Part shown: piece after piece, positions 1 through 8,035 of the stretch
Layout: every line of letters starts with the position of its first letter
Numbering within the stretch: position 1 is the stretch's first letter
DNA from: Pseudomonas fluorescens
GTDB taxonomy: Bacteria > Pseudomonadota > Gammaproteobacteria > Pseudomonadales > Pseudomonadaceae
DNA length: 64,000 bases
Assembly: GCF_900636825.1 (NCBI RefSeq)
Contig: NZ_LR134318.1
Location: 2,327,501-2,391,500, forward strand
Direction: 5' to 3'
The notes under the pieces: model-generated
The model's database searches: none
Told to the model about the DNA's origin: nothing
The model's input: the letters and a program-made list of their open reading frames with translations, nothing else
Position numbers and translations under genes: made by a program

Positions 1-1257
1 TACGCCGCCACCCGCAACGAAGTCATCGATTTTCCGGTTCTCGAAGAGTCGGTCGAGTGCGACGTGTGCATTATCGGCGCCGGCTACACCGGCTTGTCTT
101 CGGCGCTGTTCCTCAGCGAAGCCGGCTACAAGGTCACGGTGCTGGAAGCGGCGAAAGTCGGTTACGGCGCCAGCGGTCGCAACGGTGGGCAACTGGTCAA
201 CTCCTACAGCCGCGACGTCGATGTGATCGAAGAACGCTACGGCGACAAGACCGCGGAAATCCTCGGCAGCATGATCTTCGAGGGTGCTGACATCATCCGT
301 TCGCGCATCAAGGATTACGACATCCAGTGCGACTATCGCCCCGGCGGTATTTTCGCGGCGATGAACAAGAAACAACTCAACGGCCTGGCTGAGCAGAAGC
401 GCAGTTGGGAACGTTACGGCAATCGCAACCTGAAGATGCTCGACGCTGCGGACATTCGCCGCGAAGTCGGCTCCGACGCTTATGTCGGCGGCTTGCTGGA
501 CCTGCAGGGCGGTCACGTCCATCCGCTGAATCTGGCGCTCGGTGAAGCTGCCGCGACCGTGCGTCTGGGCGGCAAGATCTATGAGCAGTCGGCTGCCGTG
601 GAAATCAAGTACGGCGAACCCAACGTCGTGCGCACCGCCAAAGGCCAAGTCCGCGCCAAATACCTGTTGATCGCCGGCAACGCATATCTGCCGCAAGGCC
701 TCGACAATCGGGTGACCGCGAAAAGCATGCCGTGCGGCTCGCAGATCGTCGTCACCGAACCGTTGAGCGAGAAACAGGCGCGCAATCTGATCACCAACAA
801 TTACTGCGTTGAAGATTGCAATTACCTGCTGGATTACTACCGTCTCACCGCCGACAACCGTTTGCTTTACGGCGGCGGCGTGGTCTACGGCGCGCGTGAG
901 CCGGACGACATCGAACAACTGATCCGCCCGAAGATTCTCAAAACCTTCCCGCAGCTCAAGGACGTGAAAATCGACTACCGCTGGACCGGCAACTTTCTGC
1001 TGACCATGTCACGCATGCCGCAATTCGGCCGCATCGAGAAAAACGCTTACTACATGCAGGGCTACAGCGGCCACGGCGTCACTTGCTCGCACCTGGCCGG
1101 CAAACTGATTTCGGAAATGATCCGCGGCGACGCCGAACGCTTCGATGCCTTCGCCTCGCTGCCGCACATGCCGATGCTCGGCGGCCGCACCTTCTCCGCG
1201 CCACTCACCGCCCTCGGCGCCGTCTATTACTCGCTACGCGACCGCTTTGGCATCTAG
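1..1257 (+). CDS. puuB: FAD-dependent oxidoreductase, gamma-glutamylputrescine oxidase type (5' end outside window)
   Basis: Flavoprotein of the DAO/PuuB family, expected to oxidise gamma-glutamylputrescine or a similar amine to the aldehyde with release of ammonia and H2O2. The frame is open from base 1; the dinucleotide-binding motif IIGAGYTG lies about 25 residues in, so only some ten N-terminal residues appear to be missing when compared with the paralogue at 6604-7887. Other family marks are GASGRNGGQ after the first helix, the YRLTADNRLLYGGG stretch and the C-terminal GYSGHGV segment. A PuuR-like regulator gene follows 350 bp downstream on the same strand. The exact amine substrate cannot be read from sequence; PuuB is the best-known relative. 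Confidence 0.85.
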   Translation, partial: YAATRNEVIDFPVLEESVECDVCIIGAGYTGLSSALFLSEAGYKVTVLEAAKVGYGASGRNGGQLVNSYSRDVDVIEERYGDKTAEILGSMIFEGADIIRSRIKDYDIQCDYRPGGIFAAMNKKQLNGLAEQKRSWERYGNRNLKMLDAADIRREVGSDAYVGGLLDLQGGHVHPLNLALGEAAATVRLGGKIYEQSAAVEIKYGEPNVVRTAKGQVRAKYLLIAGNAYLPQGLDNRVTAKSMPCGSQIVVTEPLSEKQARNLITNNYCVEDCNYLLDYYRLTADNRLLYGGGVVYGAREPDDIEQLIRPKILKTFPQLKDVKIDYRWTGNFLLTMSRMPQFGRIEKNAYYMQGYSGHGVTCSHLAGKLISEMIRGDAERFDAFASLPHMPMLGGRTFSAPLTALGAVYYSLRDRFGI

Positions 1258-1320
1258 GTTACCTCCCCGGCGGCGGTCCGAAAGGCCCCGCCGGTTTTTC
1301 CCCTCAACAGCACACAAAAC

Positions 1321-1411
1321 CTGTGGGAGCTGGCTTGCCAGCGATGGCGGTCTATCAGCAAAAAGAGATGTTGAATGTGCCATCCAATCGCTGGCAAGCC
1401 AGCTCCCACAG
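1321..1411. repeat. REPIN, GGCTTGCCAGC family
   Basis: Two inverted copies of a REP core (GTGGGAGCTGGCTTGCCAGC) face each other across about 35 bp. They lie in the 353-bp gap between the oxidoreductase gene and the XRE-cupin gene. The rest of the gap presumably carries the regulator promoter; no clear operator was seen. Confidence 0.9.
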
Positions 1412-1610
1412 ATTTTGTATTCAGCCCAGAATTACCCCCGGCAGGCTCATTTCACCCACCGTCCATCGAACCTGCTGAGCAACACTCGCAAACGTGATTT
1501 AATAGCCGCCTTTCACGGTTCCGGGACACGGGAGCAACGTGATCCGCGCCATCTGCGCGGCACCCGCCACCCACCCCCATCGTCCTTAGTCGTTCTCACA
1601 TAAGGCTGTC

Positions 1611-2159
1611 ATGGATACGGGTTCTCGACTCAAACTAGTACGCGAAAGCTACAAACTCTCCCAGCGCGAACTCGCCCGGCGTAGCGGCGTGACCAATGCG
1701 ACCATCTCGCTGATCGAACAGAACCGCGTCAGCCCTTCTGTCAGCTCTCTGAAAAAGCTGCTCGAAGGCATTCCGATGTCGCTGGCCGACTTCTTCACCT
1801 TCGACCAACCCCCGCGCGAACATCAATATGTGTTCCGCGCCAACGAACAACCCGACCTCGGCCGCCATGGCCTGCGCCTGCTGCTGATCGGCGCCTCCGT
1901 GCCCAGCCGCCAGATGCGTTTGCTGCGCGAGCAATACGCACCGGGCGCGAGTTCCGGGGAAGAGCCGATTGTTCACGCTGAAGGCGAGGAGTGCGGGTTG
2001 GTGACGCGCGGGACTGTCGAGTTGACCGTGGACGGGCAGATAAGCGTGTTGAGTGCGGGGGATGGCTATTACTTTCCGACCACACTGCCGCACAAGTTCC
2101 GCAATATCGGGGCGGATGAGGCTGAGATTATCAGTGCGAATACGCCGGCGAATTTTTGA
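1611..2159 (+). CDS. XRE-family regulator with C-terminal cupin (PuuR-like)
   Basis: DNA-binding regulator of 182 residues. Residues 5-60 form a Cro/C1-type helix-turn-helix (SQRELARRSGVTNATIS is the recognition region) and residues about 105-178 a small cupin barrel expected to sense a ligand. The architecture and length are those of PuuR, the putrescine-responsive repressor, which fits the polyamine oxidase gene just upstream and the glutamylpolyamine synthetase at 8036-9400. The ATG at 1611 is the first start in frame with the HTH. Control of these particular genes is inferred from proximity only; related XRE-cupin proteins regulate many amine and amino-acid pathways. Confidence 0.82.
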   Translation: MDTGSRLKLVRESYKLSQRELARRSGVTNATISLIEQNRVSPSVSSLKKLLEGIPMSLADFFTFDQPPREHQYVFRANEQPDLGRHGLRLLLIGASVPSRQMRLLREQYAPGASSGEEPIVHAEGEECGLVTRGTVELTVDGQISVLSAGDGYYFPTTLPHKFRNIGADEAEIISANTPANF

Positions 2160-2357
2160 GGGGCATGCGTCTCGCATAGCTTTGTCGACATTGATTTCTC
2201 AGGAATGCCCGGGCCCCCTGGGTTTTTTCCTGCGAAGTATTCAGATGTCGACATTTCGCGATGTCTCCAGGCGATAGCCATTCGTCCGGCGCATCGCACG
2301 TTCGCCGCATACCTTCTTCCAATGCTGTAACCCCCCCCACGCAAAGGAAGAGCCACC

Positions 2358-2642
2358 ATGCTGAACCATAGATTTGCGGTGATTACCCTCGCGGCGTTGC
2401 TGTTCGGCAGTGCGCCGTACGCGCTCGCGGCCGGCGAAACGTCGACCCCGAAGGCGAGTGACGGCACCAGCCAGACTCGTGAACCGGCTTCTCCAGCCAC
2501 CAATGCCGACCCGGATGCAGATTCGCTGCCCCCAGGTGGTGATGGTGGCAAAACCGATCAAGGGCCGGCGGCACCTGCAACCCACTCCACCCCTGCGGGT
2601 CAACCATCCGGTAGTAGCAGCAGCGGCGGGAGCGGTGGTTGA
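2358..2642 (+). CDS. Small secreted Gly/Ser/Pro-rich protein, paralogue of the next gene
   Basis: Unknown protein of 94 residues. A signal peptide is plain: a basic N-terminus, a hydrophobic stretch (FAVITLAALLFG) and AYALAA-like cleavage near residue 24. The mature part is low-complexity, rich in Gly, Ser, Pro, Thr and Asp, with no hydrophobic core, so it is probably disordered in the periplasm or outside. The start is supported by AAGGAAG a few bases upstream of the ATG, and a terminator follows at 2663. It resembles the next gene in signal peptide, early mature sequence (GETSTPKASDGTSQT against NETPTPTANDGNSQT) and acidic Gly-rich tail. No family was recognised. Confidence 0.7.
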   Translation: MLNHRFAVITLAALLFGSAPYALAAGETSTPKASDGTSQTREPASPATNADPDADSLPPGGDGGKTDQGPAAPATHSTPAGQPSGSSSSGGSGG

Positions 2643-2662
2643 TGGGTATCGCGCACTAAAAT

Positions 2663-2689
2663 GCCCGGTCTTTTCAGTCGGGCTTTTTT
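2663..2689 (+). terminator. Rho-independent terminator
   Basis: GCCCG/CGGGC stem followed by six T residues, just downstream of the small secreted protein gene. Confidence 0.85.
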
Positions 2690-2833
2690 CTGCCTACAAG
2701 GTATCGTTTTTTGATGCCCTGACCTCTCTTTCGAGCTGACGGGTTTGTTTATTTTGCCATTCGTCAGCCCCTCCGCATTTTCGCCACGCAGGTGATTCCA
2801 ATGCTTACCTTACCCCGCAAAGGAACCGCCAAC

Positions 2834-3118
2834 ATGCGTAAATCCAACTTCGCAGCACTGACGCTTGCCACTCTGTTATCCGCCACCTCGCTCTACGCAA
2901 ATGCCGCCAACGAAACGCCGACGCCGACCGCCAACGATGGCAATAGCCAGACCAACCCGAGCGCGCCGGAAGACATTCATTCCAACGGCGCCACCGTGCC
3001 GAAGGGCACGCAGGGCAATACCACCAACAACGACGGCTCGACACCCTCGGGCGGCACGCCCAGTGGTTCGAAACAATCGAACGACAGCGGCACCAGCAGC
3101 GGTGCCGGCGAAGGTTAA
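2834..3118 (+). CDS. Small secreted Asn/Ser/Gly-rich protein, paralogue of the preceding gene
   Basis: Unknown protein of 94 residues with a signal peptide (MRKSNFAALTLATLL, cleavage after YANA-A). The mature chain is low-complexity (Asn, Thr, Ser, Gly, Pro) and ends in an acidic Gly-rich tail. The ATG at 2834 was chosen because AAAGGAA precedes it and because the hydrophobic signal begins there; an in-frame upstream start at 2792 would add 14 residues before the signal. It has the same length and plan as the preceding gene, so the pair looks like a tandem duplication that has diverged. Each copy has its own terminator, so they are probably transcribed separately. Confidence 0.7.
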   Translation: MRKSNFAALTLATLLSATSLYANAANETPTPTANDGNSQTNPSAPEDIHSNGATVPKGTQGNTTNNDGSTPSGGTPSGSKQSNDSGTSSGAGEG

Positions 3119-3134
3119 GCATTTTTCGAATGCA

Positions 3135-3164
3135 GCAAGCCCGGCATCAAGCCGGGCTTTTTGC
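3135..3164 (+). terminator. Rho-independent terminator
   Basis: GCAAGCCCGGC pairs with GCCGGGCTTTTTGC around a short ATCAA loop; the T run follows the stem. Confidence 0.88.
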
Positions 3165-3186
3165 TGGGCAATCCTCGAGACTGAAG

Positions 3187-3618
3187 CTATTCCGCCTTCC
3201 AGTTCCCGCCACTGTTCTCACAATCAATCTTCGCCTGCGCCAGATGTTCACCGTCGTAGTAATACGTGGTGACTTGGGCGTTATCGGGCATGTTCAGAGG
3301 TTGGGCACTTTTGTCTTTGCTGGTCGAGTGCGGGTTGGCCAGGGATTCCTGGGTGAGGCGAGCGGTGCAGGTGGCCTGGTAGTGGTCGTCGCAGCGATCG
3401 ACTTTTTTCTTGGTGGTGTTGAGGGTGTCCTTGCTTTCATTGCTGCATGACCAGTTGATGGAATCCACGGGCATGCCTTCGTATTCGTAGCAGCTGTGGG
3501 TTTCCACCGCCGGCACCGAGGCGCTGGAGGAACGGGTCTGCACGTCGCAGCCTTCGGCCATGACGCAGGTGGGGATGATGGCGAACGTGGCGATCAGAAG
3601 CAGCAGTCGGGTTTTCAT
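3187..3618 (-). CDS. Small exported cysteine-containing protein
   Basis: Unknown protein of 143 residues. MKTRLLLLIATFAIIPTCVMAEG is a classic signal peptide with cleavage after VMA; a GAGGAATTGCC ribosome-binding region precedes the ATG at 3618. The mature part contains six cysteines spread over about 115 residues (GCDVQ, HSCYEY, WSCSN, RCDDH, ATCTA, DCENSGG), suggesting disulphide bonds in the periplasm. The gene is convergent with the small secreted protein gene at 2834. No family was recognised, and a role in the envelope is only a guess from the signal peptide. Confidence 0.7.
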   Translation of the reverse strand: MKTRLLLLIATFAIIPTCVMAEGCDVQTRSSSASVPAVETHSCYEYEGMPVDSINWSCSNESKDTLNTTKKKVDRCDDHYQATCTARLTQESLANPHSTSKDKSAQPLNMPDNAQVTTYYYDGEHLAQAKIDCENSGGNWKAE

Positions 3619-3763
3619 CGGCAATTCCTCTCCAATGGCGCCGCGTCTGATCGGTGATTTGGCGCTTGTCTGGTTTCGAGGCGGCGAGGGCGGGCAAGGT
3701 TCAATCGGCTTTGAGCCTTCTTCGCGTACACTGCGCAACAATCAGAAACGTACGGAGACTCCA

Positions 3764-4186
3764 ATGGCCCAATCCCTCGAACGCGCCATCGCCATTGCCG
3801 CCGCGGCCCACACCGGGCAGGTCGACAAGGGCGGCGCGCCGTATATTCTGCATCCACTGAAAGTCATGTTGCGCATGAATACGCTTGAAGAGCGCATCGT
3901 CGCCGTGCTGCACGATGTGGTCGAGGATTGTGGGGTGAGCCTCGACGATTTGCGCGCGGAAGGCTTTAGCGAGGAGGTACTGGCGGCGATTGCGGCGGTG
4001 ACCAAAGTGCCCGGTGAGACCTACGAGGATTTCGTCGGCCGTGCCGCGCAGAACCCGATCGGGCGGGTGGTGAAACTGGCGGATCTGGAGGAGAACAGCG
4101 ATATCTCGCGAATTGTCTCGCCGAGTTGGGAGGATCTGGAGCGGATCGAGAAGTATCGGCGGGCGATTGCACGGCTCCGCGCATAG
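3764..4186 (+). CDS. Small HD-domain phosphohydrolase (RelA/SpoT hydrolase-like)
   Basis: Stand-alone HD hydrolase of 140 residues. The metal-binding pattern is visible: an early His in AAAHTGQVDKGG, HPLKVML, then the HD pair in VLHDVVEDCG, and a later Asp in VKLADLEEN. This layout matches the hydrolase domain of SpoT-like (p)ppGpp enzymes and of Mesh1-type small hydrolases; the synthetase half and regulatory domains are absent. The ATG at 3764 sits just before the first conserved helix. A nucleotide substrate is likely, but whether it is (p)ppGpp is unproven. The gene is divergent from the exported protein gene at 3618. Confidence 0.8.
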   Translation: MAQSLERAIAIAAAAHTGQVDKGGAPYILHPLKVMLRMNTLEERIVAVLHDVVEDCGVSLDDLRAEGFSEEVLAAIAAVTKVPGETYEDFVGRAAQNPIGRVVKLADLEENSDISRIVSPSWEDLERIEKYRRAIARLRA

Positions 4187-4198
4187 CAATGAGTCCCC

Positions 4199-4285
4199 TG
4201 TAGGAGCTGCCGAAGGCTGCGATCTTTAGATCTTGATCTACAAAAAAAAGTCAAAAGATCGCAGCCTTCGGCAGCTCCTCCAGGG
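4199..4285. repeat. REPIN, GCCGAAGGCTGCGATC family
   Basis: Inverted pair of REP cores (TAGGAGCTGCCGAAGGCTGC and its complement) directly after the HD hydrolase gene. Confidence 0.9.
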
Positions 4286-4323
4286 GTGGTGGTGTGTCAG
4301 ATAAATGGCCAGGAAGGCGAACT

Positions 4324-5343
4324 ATGAAATCCATTGTGTGCTTGTTGATTGCCGCCGGGTTCGGCGCGTTGTTGCAGTTTGAAGGCGTGCCCCACGGCTT
4401 GCTGTTGGGCTCGATTGCGGTAACCGCGTTGTTCGCCAGTAAAACCGGTATTGCCCCCGCTACTCCTTACGGACTGGGCTACATCCAGATCACGCTGGGC
4501 ATCGCCACCGGACTGATGTTCGAAGCGTGGGACAACGAAACGGCCTCGACAGTGCTGCCCAGCCTCGGCGTTTTGCTGATCTGCCTGACCGTGCAAATTG
4601 CGCTCGCTGGCTGGTGGCTGACACGTGGTGCCGGCTGGAACCGCACCGATGCACTTCTGGCGGTCTATCCCGGCGCATTGGCCGCAGTGTTCGATTTACT
4701 TGAATCGGAAAAGGCTTCAAGCAAAGTCATCATCGTCCACCTGACGCGCCTGCTGTTGATCACCGTGCTGGTGAGTTTGCTCATTCCCGGACAAACCGCA
4801 GCGCCGGAAGTCGTTAGCGACACGTTGACCACCGGCATGGCGCTGACCGCGTTCTCGGTAATTGCGCTAAGCATATTGCTCGGCCGCTTGTTGCTGATGA
4901 TCGGCGTCCCGGCGCCGTTCATGCTCACTGCGATCATCATCACTGCCGTGTTTGTGAAATCAGGATGGCTGCACGGTTTTCACATGCCAGACTGGAGCCT
5001 GAACCTGGCCGCGCTGATTCTCGGCGTCCGCATCGGCTCACGGTTCCAGGGCCTCGGCTTCGCCGAACTGGCCCGGCACGGGCGCACAGCGCTGGTCTCG
5101 GTTGGCTTGATGATCGTGGTTGCGGCAGTGTTTGCCGAAGTAGCGGCGGGGTGGCTGGACAACGATCCACTGTCGTTATGGCTCGCTTACATGCCGGGCG
5201 CGATCGAGACAATTGCGATTGTCGCGTTTGGGGGCGGGCTGAATGTGGTGTTTATCCTGACGCATCATTTGAGCCGGATGGTGTTGCTGCATTTTGCCCC
5301 GGCGTTGTTGGTGCAAGTGCGGCGGGTGCGCGAAGAAGTCTGA
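4324..5343 (+). CDS. AbrB-family integral membrane protein (putative ammonia monooxygenase family)
   Basis: Polytopic inner-membrane protein of 339 residues with about ten hydrophobic segments arranged as an internal duplication, as in the AbrB/PF05145 family. Family-like stretches are GLGYIQITLGIATGLMFE in the first half and LNLAALILGVRIGSRFQG in the second, and the YMPGAIETIAIVAFGGG motif near the end. The ATG at 4324 is preceded by AGGAAGG; a GTG at 4294 in the same frame is a weaker choice. The family's biochemical role is not settled; the ammonia monooxygenase label is historical and unsupported, and transport or export is more plausible. Confidence 0.78.
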   Translation: MKSIVCLLIAAGFGALLQFEGVPHGLLLGSIAVTALFASKTGIAPATPYGLGYIQITLGIATGLMFEAWDNETASTVLPSLGVLLICLTVQIALAGWWLTRGAGWNRTDALLAVYPGALAAVFDLLESEKASSKVIIVHLTRLLLITVLVSLLIPGQTAAPEVVSDTLTTGMALTAFSVIALSILLGRLLLMIGVPAPFMLTAIIITAVFVKSGWLHGFHMPDWSLNLAALILGVRIGSRFQGLGFAELARHGRTALVSVGLMIVVAAVFAEVAAGWLDNDPLSLWLAYMPGAIETIAIVAFGGGLNVVFILTHHLSRMVLLHFAPALLVQVRRVREEV

Positions 5344-5357
5344 CTCGTGCACATCCC

Positions 5358-5400
5358 GTGGCGAGGGAGCTTGCTCCCGCTGGGCTGCAAAGCAGCCTCA
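5358..5400. repeat. Single REP-like palindrome in a 335-bp gap
   Basis: GTGGCGAGGGAGCTTGCTCC followed by GGGCTGCAAAGCAGCC is a third REP-like type. The rest of the gap 5344-5678 holds only a possible tiny gene on the minus strand and the promoter region of the DeoR-type regulator. Confidence 0.6.
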
Positions 5401-5430
5401 CCCTCCGGCTGGCCTCGGTTTGACGCGCTG

Positions 5431-5499
5431 TCAGGCGTGGCCGAGCGCCACCGCGAACGACACGACAATCATGCAGGCGAAGGCGAAATTGAGATTCAT
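5431..5499 (-). CDS. Possible 22-residue hydrophobic small protein
   Basis: An ATG at 5499 on the minus strand opens a 22-codon frame encoding an almost entirely hydrophobic peptide (MNLNFAFACMIVVSF then AVALGHA), compatible with one membrane span. AGGA lies about ten bases upstream. An in-frame start at 5535 would add 12 polar residues. The hydrophobic profile and ribosome-binding site are the only support; it could be chance. Confidence 0.3.
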   Translation of the reverse strand: MNLNFAFACMIVVSFAVALGHA

Positions 5500-5678
5500 G
5501 GGCTGTTCATCCTGAGCTTTTGAGAGTGAGGCCATTGTGAACAGGCGCACGGCAAAGAAAAAATTTGCCGTGTTGATTCCAATGATCGAAACAATTGATA
5601 GCCGCTGCGTTTGTATTTGCTCGAGGCTTTCGCTAGCCTTCATAAAACCTGCAACTACAAGCACAAACAGGCACAACC

Positions 5679-6464
5679 ATGCACGATCACTCCATCGCCG
5701 AATTGCCGTCCCTGCGCCGGCAGAAAATCCTTTTGCTCCTCGAACGTGACGGCAAAGTCATGGCATCCGAGTTGAGCCAGCATTTTGCGGTATCCGAAGA
5801 CACCATCCGTCGCGACCTCGCCGAACTGGACAACGCCGGGCTGGTGCAGCGGGTGCACGGCGGGGCGTTGCCGCGTCCGAAAGATTCCGGTAAGGATTAT
5901 TTCGCGCGTCTTGACGAGACCGACGAAGTGAAAGTGCGCCTGGCGCAACGGGCGGCACAGGAGGTGCAGGACGGGCAGATCGTGCTGTTCGATTCCGGCT
6001 CCACCACGTTGCAGGTGGCGCGTTCGTTGCGTGCGGATATCAGCATCACTGCGGTTACCGCATCACCGATCACCGCAATTGCCTTGTCCGAATTCAAAGG
6101 TGTGAAAGTGATCCTTGCGGGCGGCCAGTTGAACCCGCGGACGATGGCGGCGGGTGGGCATGAGGCGCTGCGCTTGCTGGCGGGAATCAAGGCTGATCTT
6201 GCGATAACCGGTGTGTGTGCGATTCACCCGGAGGTGGGGATTACCTCGCTGCATTTCGATGAGGTGCCGGTGAAGCAGGCGATGCTCGATGGCGCGGCGC
6301 GGGTCATCGCCGTGACTTCGGCCGACAAGCTGGGTGCGGTGGAACCGTTTGTGGTGGCGCCGTGTGCGCGCTTGCACATGCTGATCACCGAGCGGCATGT
6401 GGCGTCGGGGAGTGTCGAGGATTATCGGCGGTTGGGGATTGTGGTGGAGCAGCTTCCCGATTGA
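5679..6464 (+). CDS. DeoR-family transcriptional regulator (GlpR/AgaR type)
   Basis: Regulator of 261 residues. The N-terminal winged HTH (residues about 10-65) shows the DeoR signature: RRQKILLLLERDGKV, then VSEDTIRRDLAELDNAGLVQ and RVHGGAL. The C-terminal sugar-phosphate sensor domain follows, with FDSGSTTLQVA and a Lys-containing SADKLG segment typical of ligand binding. Members usually repress sugar or polyol catabolic genes in response to a phosphorylated sugar. No sugar genes adjoin it here: the AbrB-type gene is upstream and the polyamine oxidase gene is convergent downstream, so its targets cannot be guessed from context. Confidence 0.88.
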   Translation: MHDHSIAELPSLRRQKILLLLERDGKVMASELSQHFAVSEDTIRRDLAELDNAGLVQRVHGGALPRPKDSGKDYFARLDETDEVKVRLAQRAAQEVQDGQIVLFDSGSTTLQVARSLRADISITAVTASPITAIALSEFKGVKVILAGGQLNPRTMAAGGHEALRLLAGIKADLAITGVCAIHPEVGITSLHFDEVPVKQAMLDGAARVIAVTSADKLGAVEPFVVAPCARLHMLITERHVASGSVEDYRRLGIVVEQLPD

Positions 6465-6486
6465 GTTCATCGGGTGTGGCTGATGG

Positions 6487-6584
6487 CCCTATCGCTGGCA
6501 AGCCAGCTCCCACAGGTGTTCGTGGTGTACATAAACTTGATACGCCACGATCACTGTGGGAGCTGGCTTGCCAGCGATGGGGTC
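6487..6584. repeat. REPIN, GGCTTGCCAGC family, tail-to-tail
   Basis: Two inverted copies of the GTGGGAGCTGGCTTGCCAGC core between the convergent DeoR-regulator and oxidoreductase genes. The order of arms is reversed compared with the copy at 1321. Confidence 0.88.
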
Positions 6585-6603
6585 AGCATGGTCAACACAT
6601 CTT

Positions 6604-7887
6604 TCAGCGCAACTTTTCGAGCATCTGGTAGTACCACATTCCCGCCGCCAACAACGGATTTCCGAGCAAATCGCCCATCGGCACTCGAATGTGCTGGCAC
6701 GCGGCAAACGTATCGAACTGCTGCATCTGTCCGGTGATCGCGCGGCTCATGATTTCGCCCATGATGTGTGTTGTGGCGATGCCGTGCCCTGAGTAACCCT
6801 GACAATACCAGACGTTTTCCGACAACTTGCCGAGTTGCGGGATGCGGTTGATGACGATGCCCATCGCGCAACTCCATTGATAGTCGATCTGCACACCTTT
6901 GAGCGCGGGGAAGGTGCGCTCGATGCACGGGCGCAGTTCGGCGGCGATGTCGCGTGAATCCTTGCCGCTGTAGTTGGCGCCGCCACCGAACAGCAGGCGA
7001 CCGTCGGCGGTGAGGCGGTAATAGTCGAGAACAAAGCGGCAGTCGTACACCGCCAGATCTTGCGGGTTGATTTGCCGCGCCAGTTCGCCCAGTGGTGCGG
7101 TAGTGACGATGCCGCCCATGGCTGGAAAAATCTTGCCCTTCAGCTGGCCAGGTTCGAGCTTGTGATAGACGTCACCGGCAAGCATCACCTGATTGGCGTC
7201 GATCTGGCCGTGAGCGGTTTTTATTCCAGGCCGATCGCCGTGAATGATCTCCAGCACCTCGCTGTTTTCGAAGATCAACGCACCGAGACTTTCCGCCGCC
7301 CGTGCTTCACCGATGCACAGGTTGAGCGGATGCAGATGCATGTTTCGAGTGTTCTTGATCGCGCCGTGATAGAGCTCGCTTTGCAGCAGATCGCGTACCT
7401 GGCTGCGGTCGAGCAGACTCACCTCATCGCCCAACCCGCGACGCACGGCTTCTTCGTAATCCTTGCGCAAATCAACCATGTGGCTGGGCTTGTACGCCGC
7501 TTGCAGATGGCCGTGTTTGAGATCGCAGGCAATGGCATATTTCTCGACCCGTTGCTGGATGATTTCATGCCCGCGCCAGCGCAGATGCCAGATGAAATCA
7601 TCGACGTCATCGCCGAGTTTCGCGCGCATCTGTTTGCGCATCGCGCCGTCGCCGGAAAGGCTGCCGGTGACTTGACCGCCATTGCGCCCGGTGGCGCCCC
7701 AGCCAATCTTGTGGCTTTCGACGATGGCGACTTTCAGACCCTTTTCGGCCAGTTCCACGGCAGTGGCGACGCCAGTGAAACCGCCACCGATGATCACCAC
7801 GTCAACCTGGTGGCGACCTTGCAGGGTCGGGTAGTCGGTGTCCTGGTTGAGGGTGGCGGTGTAGTAGGAATTGCAGCGTTCAGTCAT
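6604..7887 (-). CDS. puuB: Gamma-glutamylputrescine oxidoreductase (FAD)
   Basis: FAD-dependent amine oxidase of 427 residues, second enzyme of the gamma-glutamylation route of polyamine breakdown. The Rossmann motif VVIIGGGFTGVATAVELAE is followed by GWGATGRNGGQ, and the C-terminal region has YRLTADGRLLFGGG and GYSGHGIATTH, matching the partial paralogue at 1-1257. The ATG at 7887 was taken (MTERCNSYY); a GTG four codons upstream is possible and neither has a strong Shine-Dalgarno. It lies 148 bp downstream of the synthetase gene on the same strand with a REPIN between them, so co-transcription is likely but not certain. Confidence 0.88.
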   Translation of the reverse strand: MTERCNSYYTATLNQDTDYPTLQGRHQVDVVIIGGGFTGVATAVELAEKGLKVAIVESHKIGWGATGRNGGQVTGSLSGDGAMRKQMRAKLGDDVDDFIWHLRWRGHEIIQQRVEKYAIACDLKHGHLQAAYKPSHMVDLRKDYEEAVRRGLGDEVSLLDRSQVRDLLQSELYHGAIKNTRNMHLHPLNLCIGEARAAESLGALIFENSEVLEIIHGDRPGIKTAHGQIDANQVMLAGDVYHKLEPGQLKGKIFPAMGGIVTTAPLGELARQINPQDLAVYDCRFVLDYYRLTADGRLLFGGGANYSGKDSRDIAAELRPCIERTFPALKGVQIDYQWSCAMGIVINRIPQLGKLSENVWYCQGYSGHGIATTHIMGEIMSRAITGQMQQFDTFAACQHIRVPMGDLLGNPLLAAGMWYYQMLEKLR

Positions 7888-7928
7888 GTCAGTGTCCACA
7901 CAAAATTCGGGAGTCGGAGGGCAACCCC

Positions 7929-8021
7929 CTGTGGGAGCTGGCTTGCCAGCGATAGCGGAGTGTCAGTCAACGCTTATGCCAGATGTGCCGGCCCCATCGC
8001 TGGCAAGCCAGCTCCCACAGG
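7929..8021. repeat. REPIN, GGCTTGCCAGC family, inside the polyamine gene pair
   Basis: Inverted pair of the GTGGGAGCTGGCTTGCCAGC core in the spacer between the synthetase and oxidase genes. Such palindromes within an operon can stabilise upstream mRNA or cause partial termination. Confidence 0.9.
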
Positions 8022-8035
8022 GTTGTGGTGAGGCT

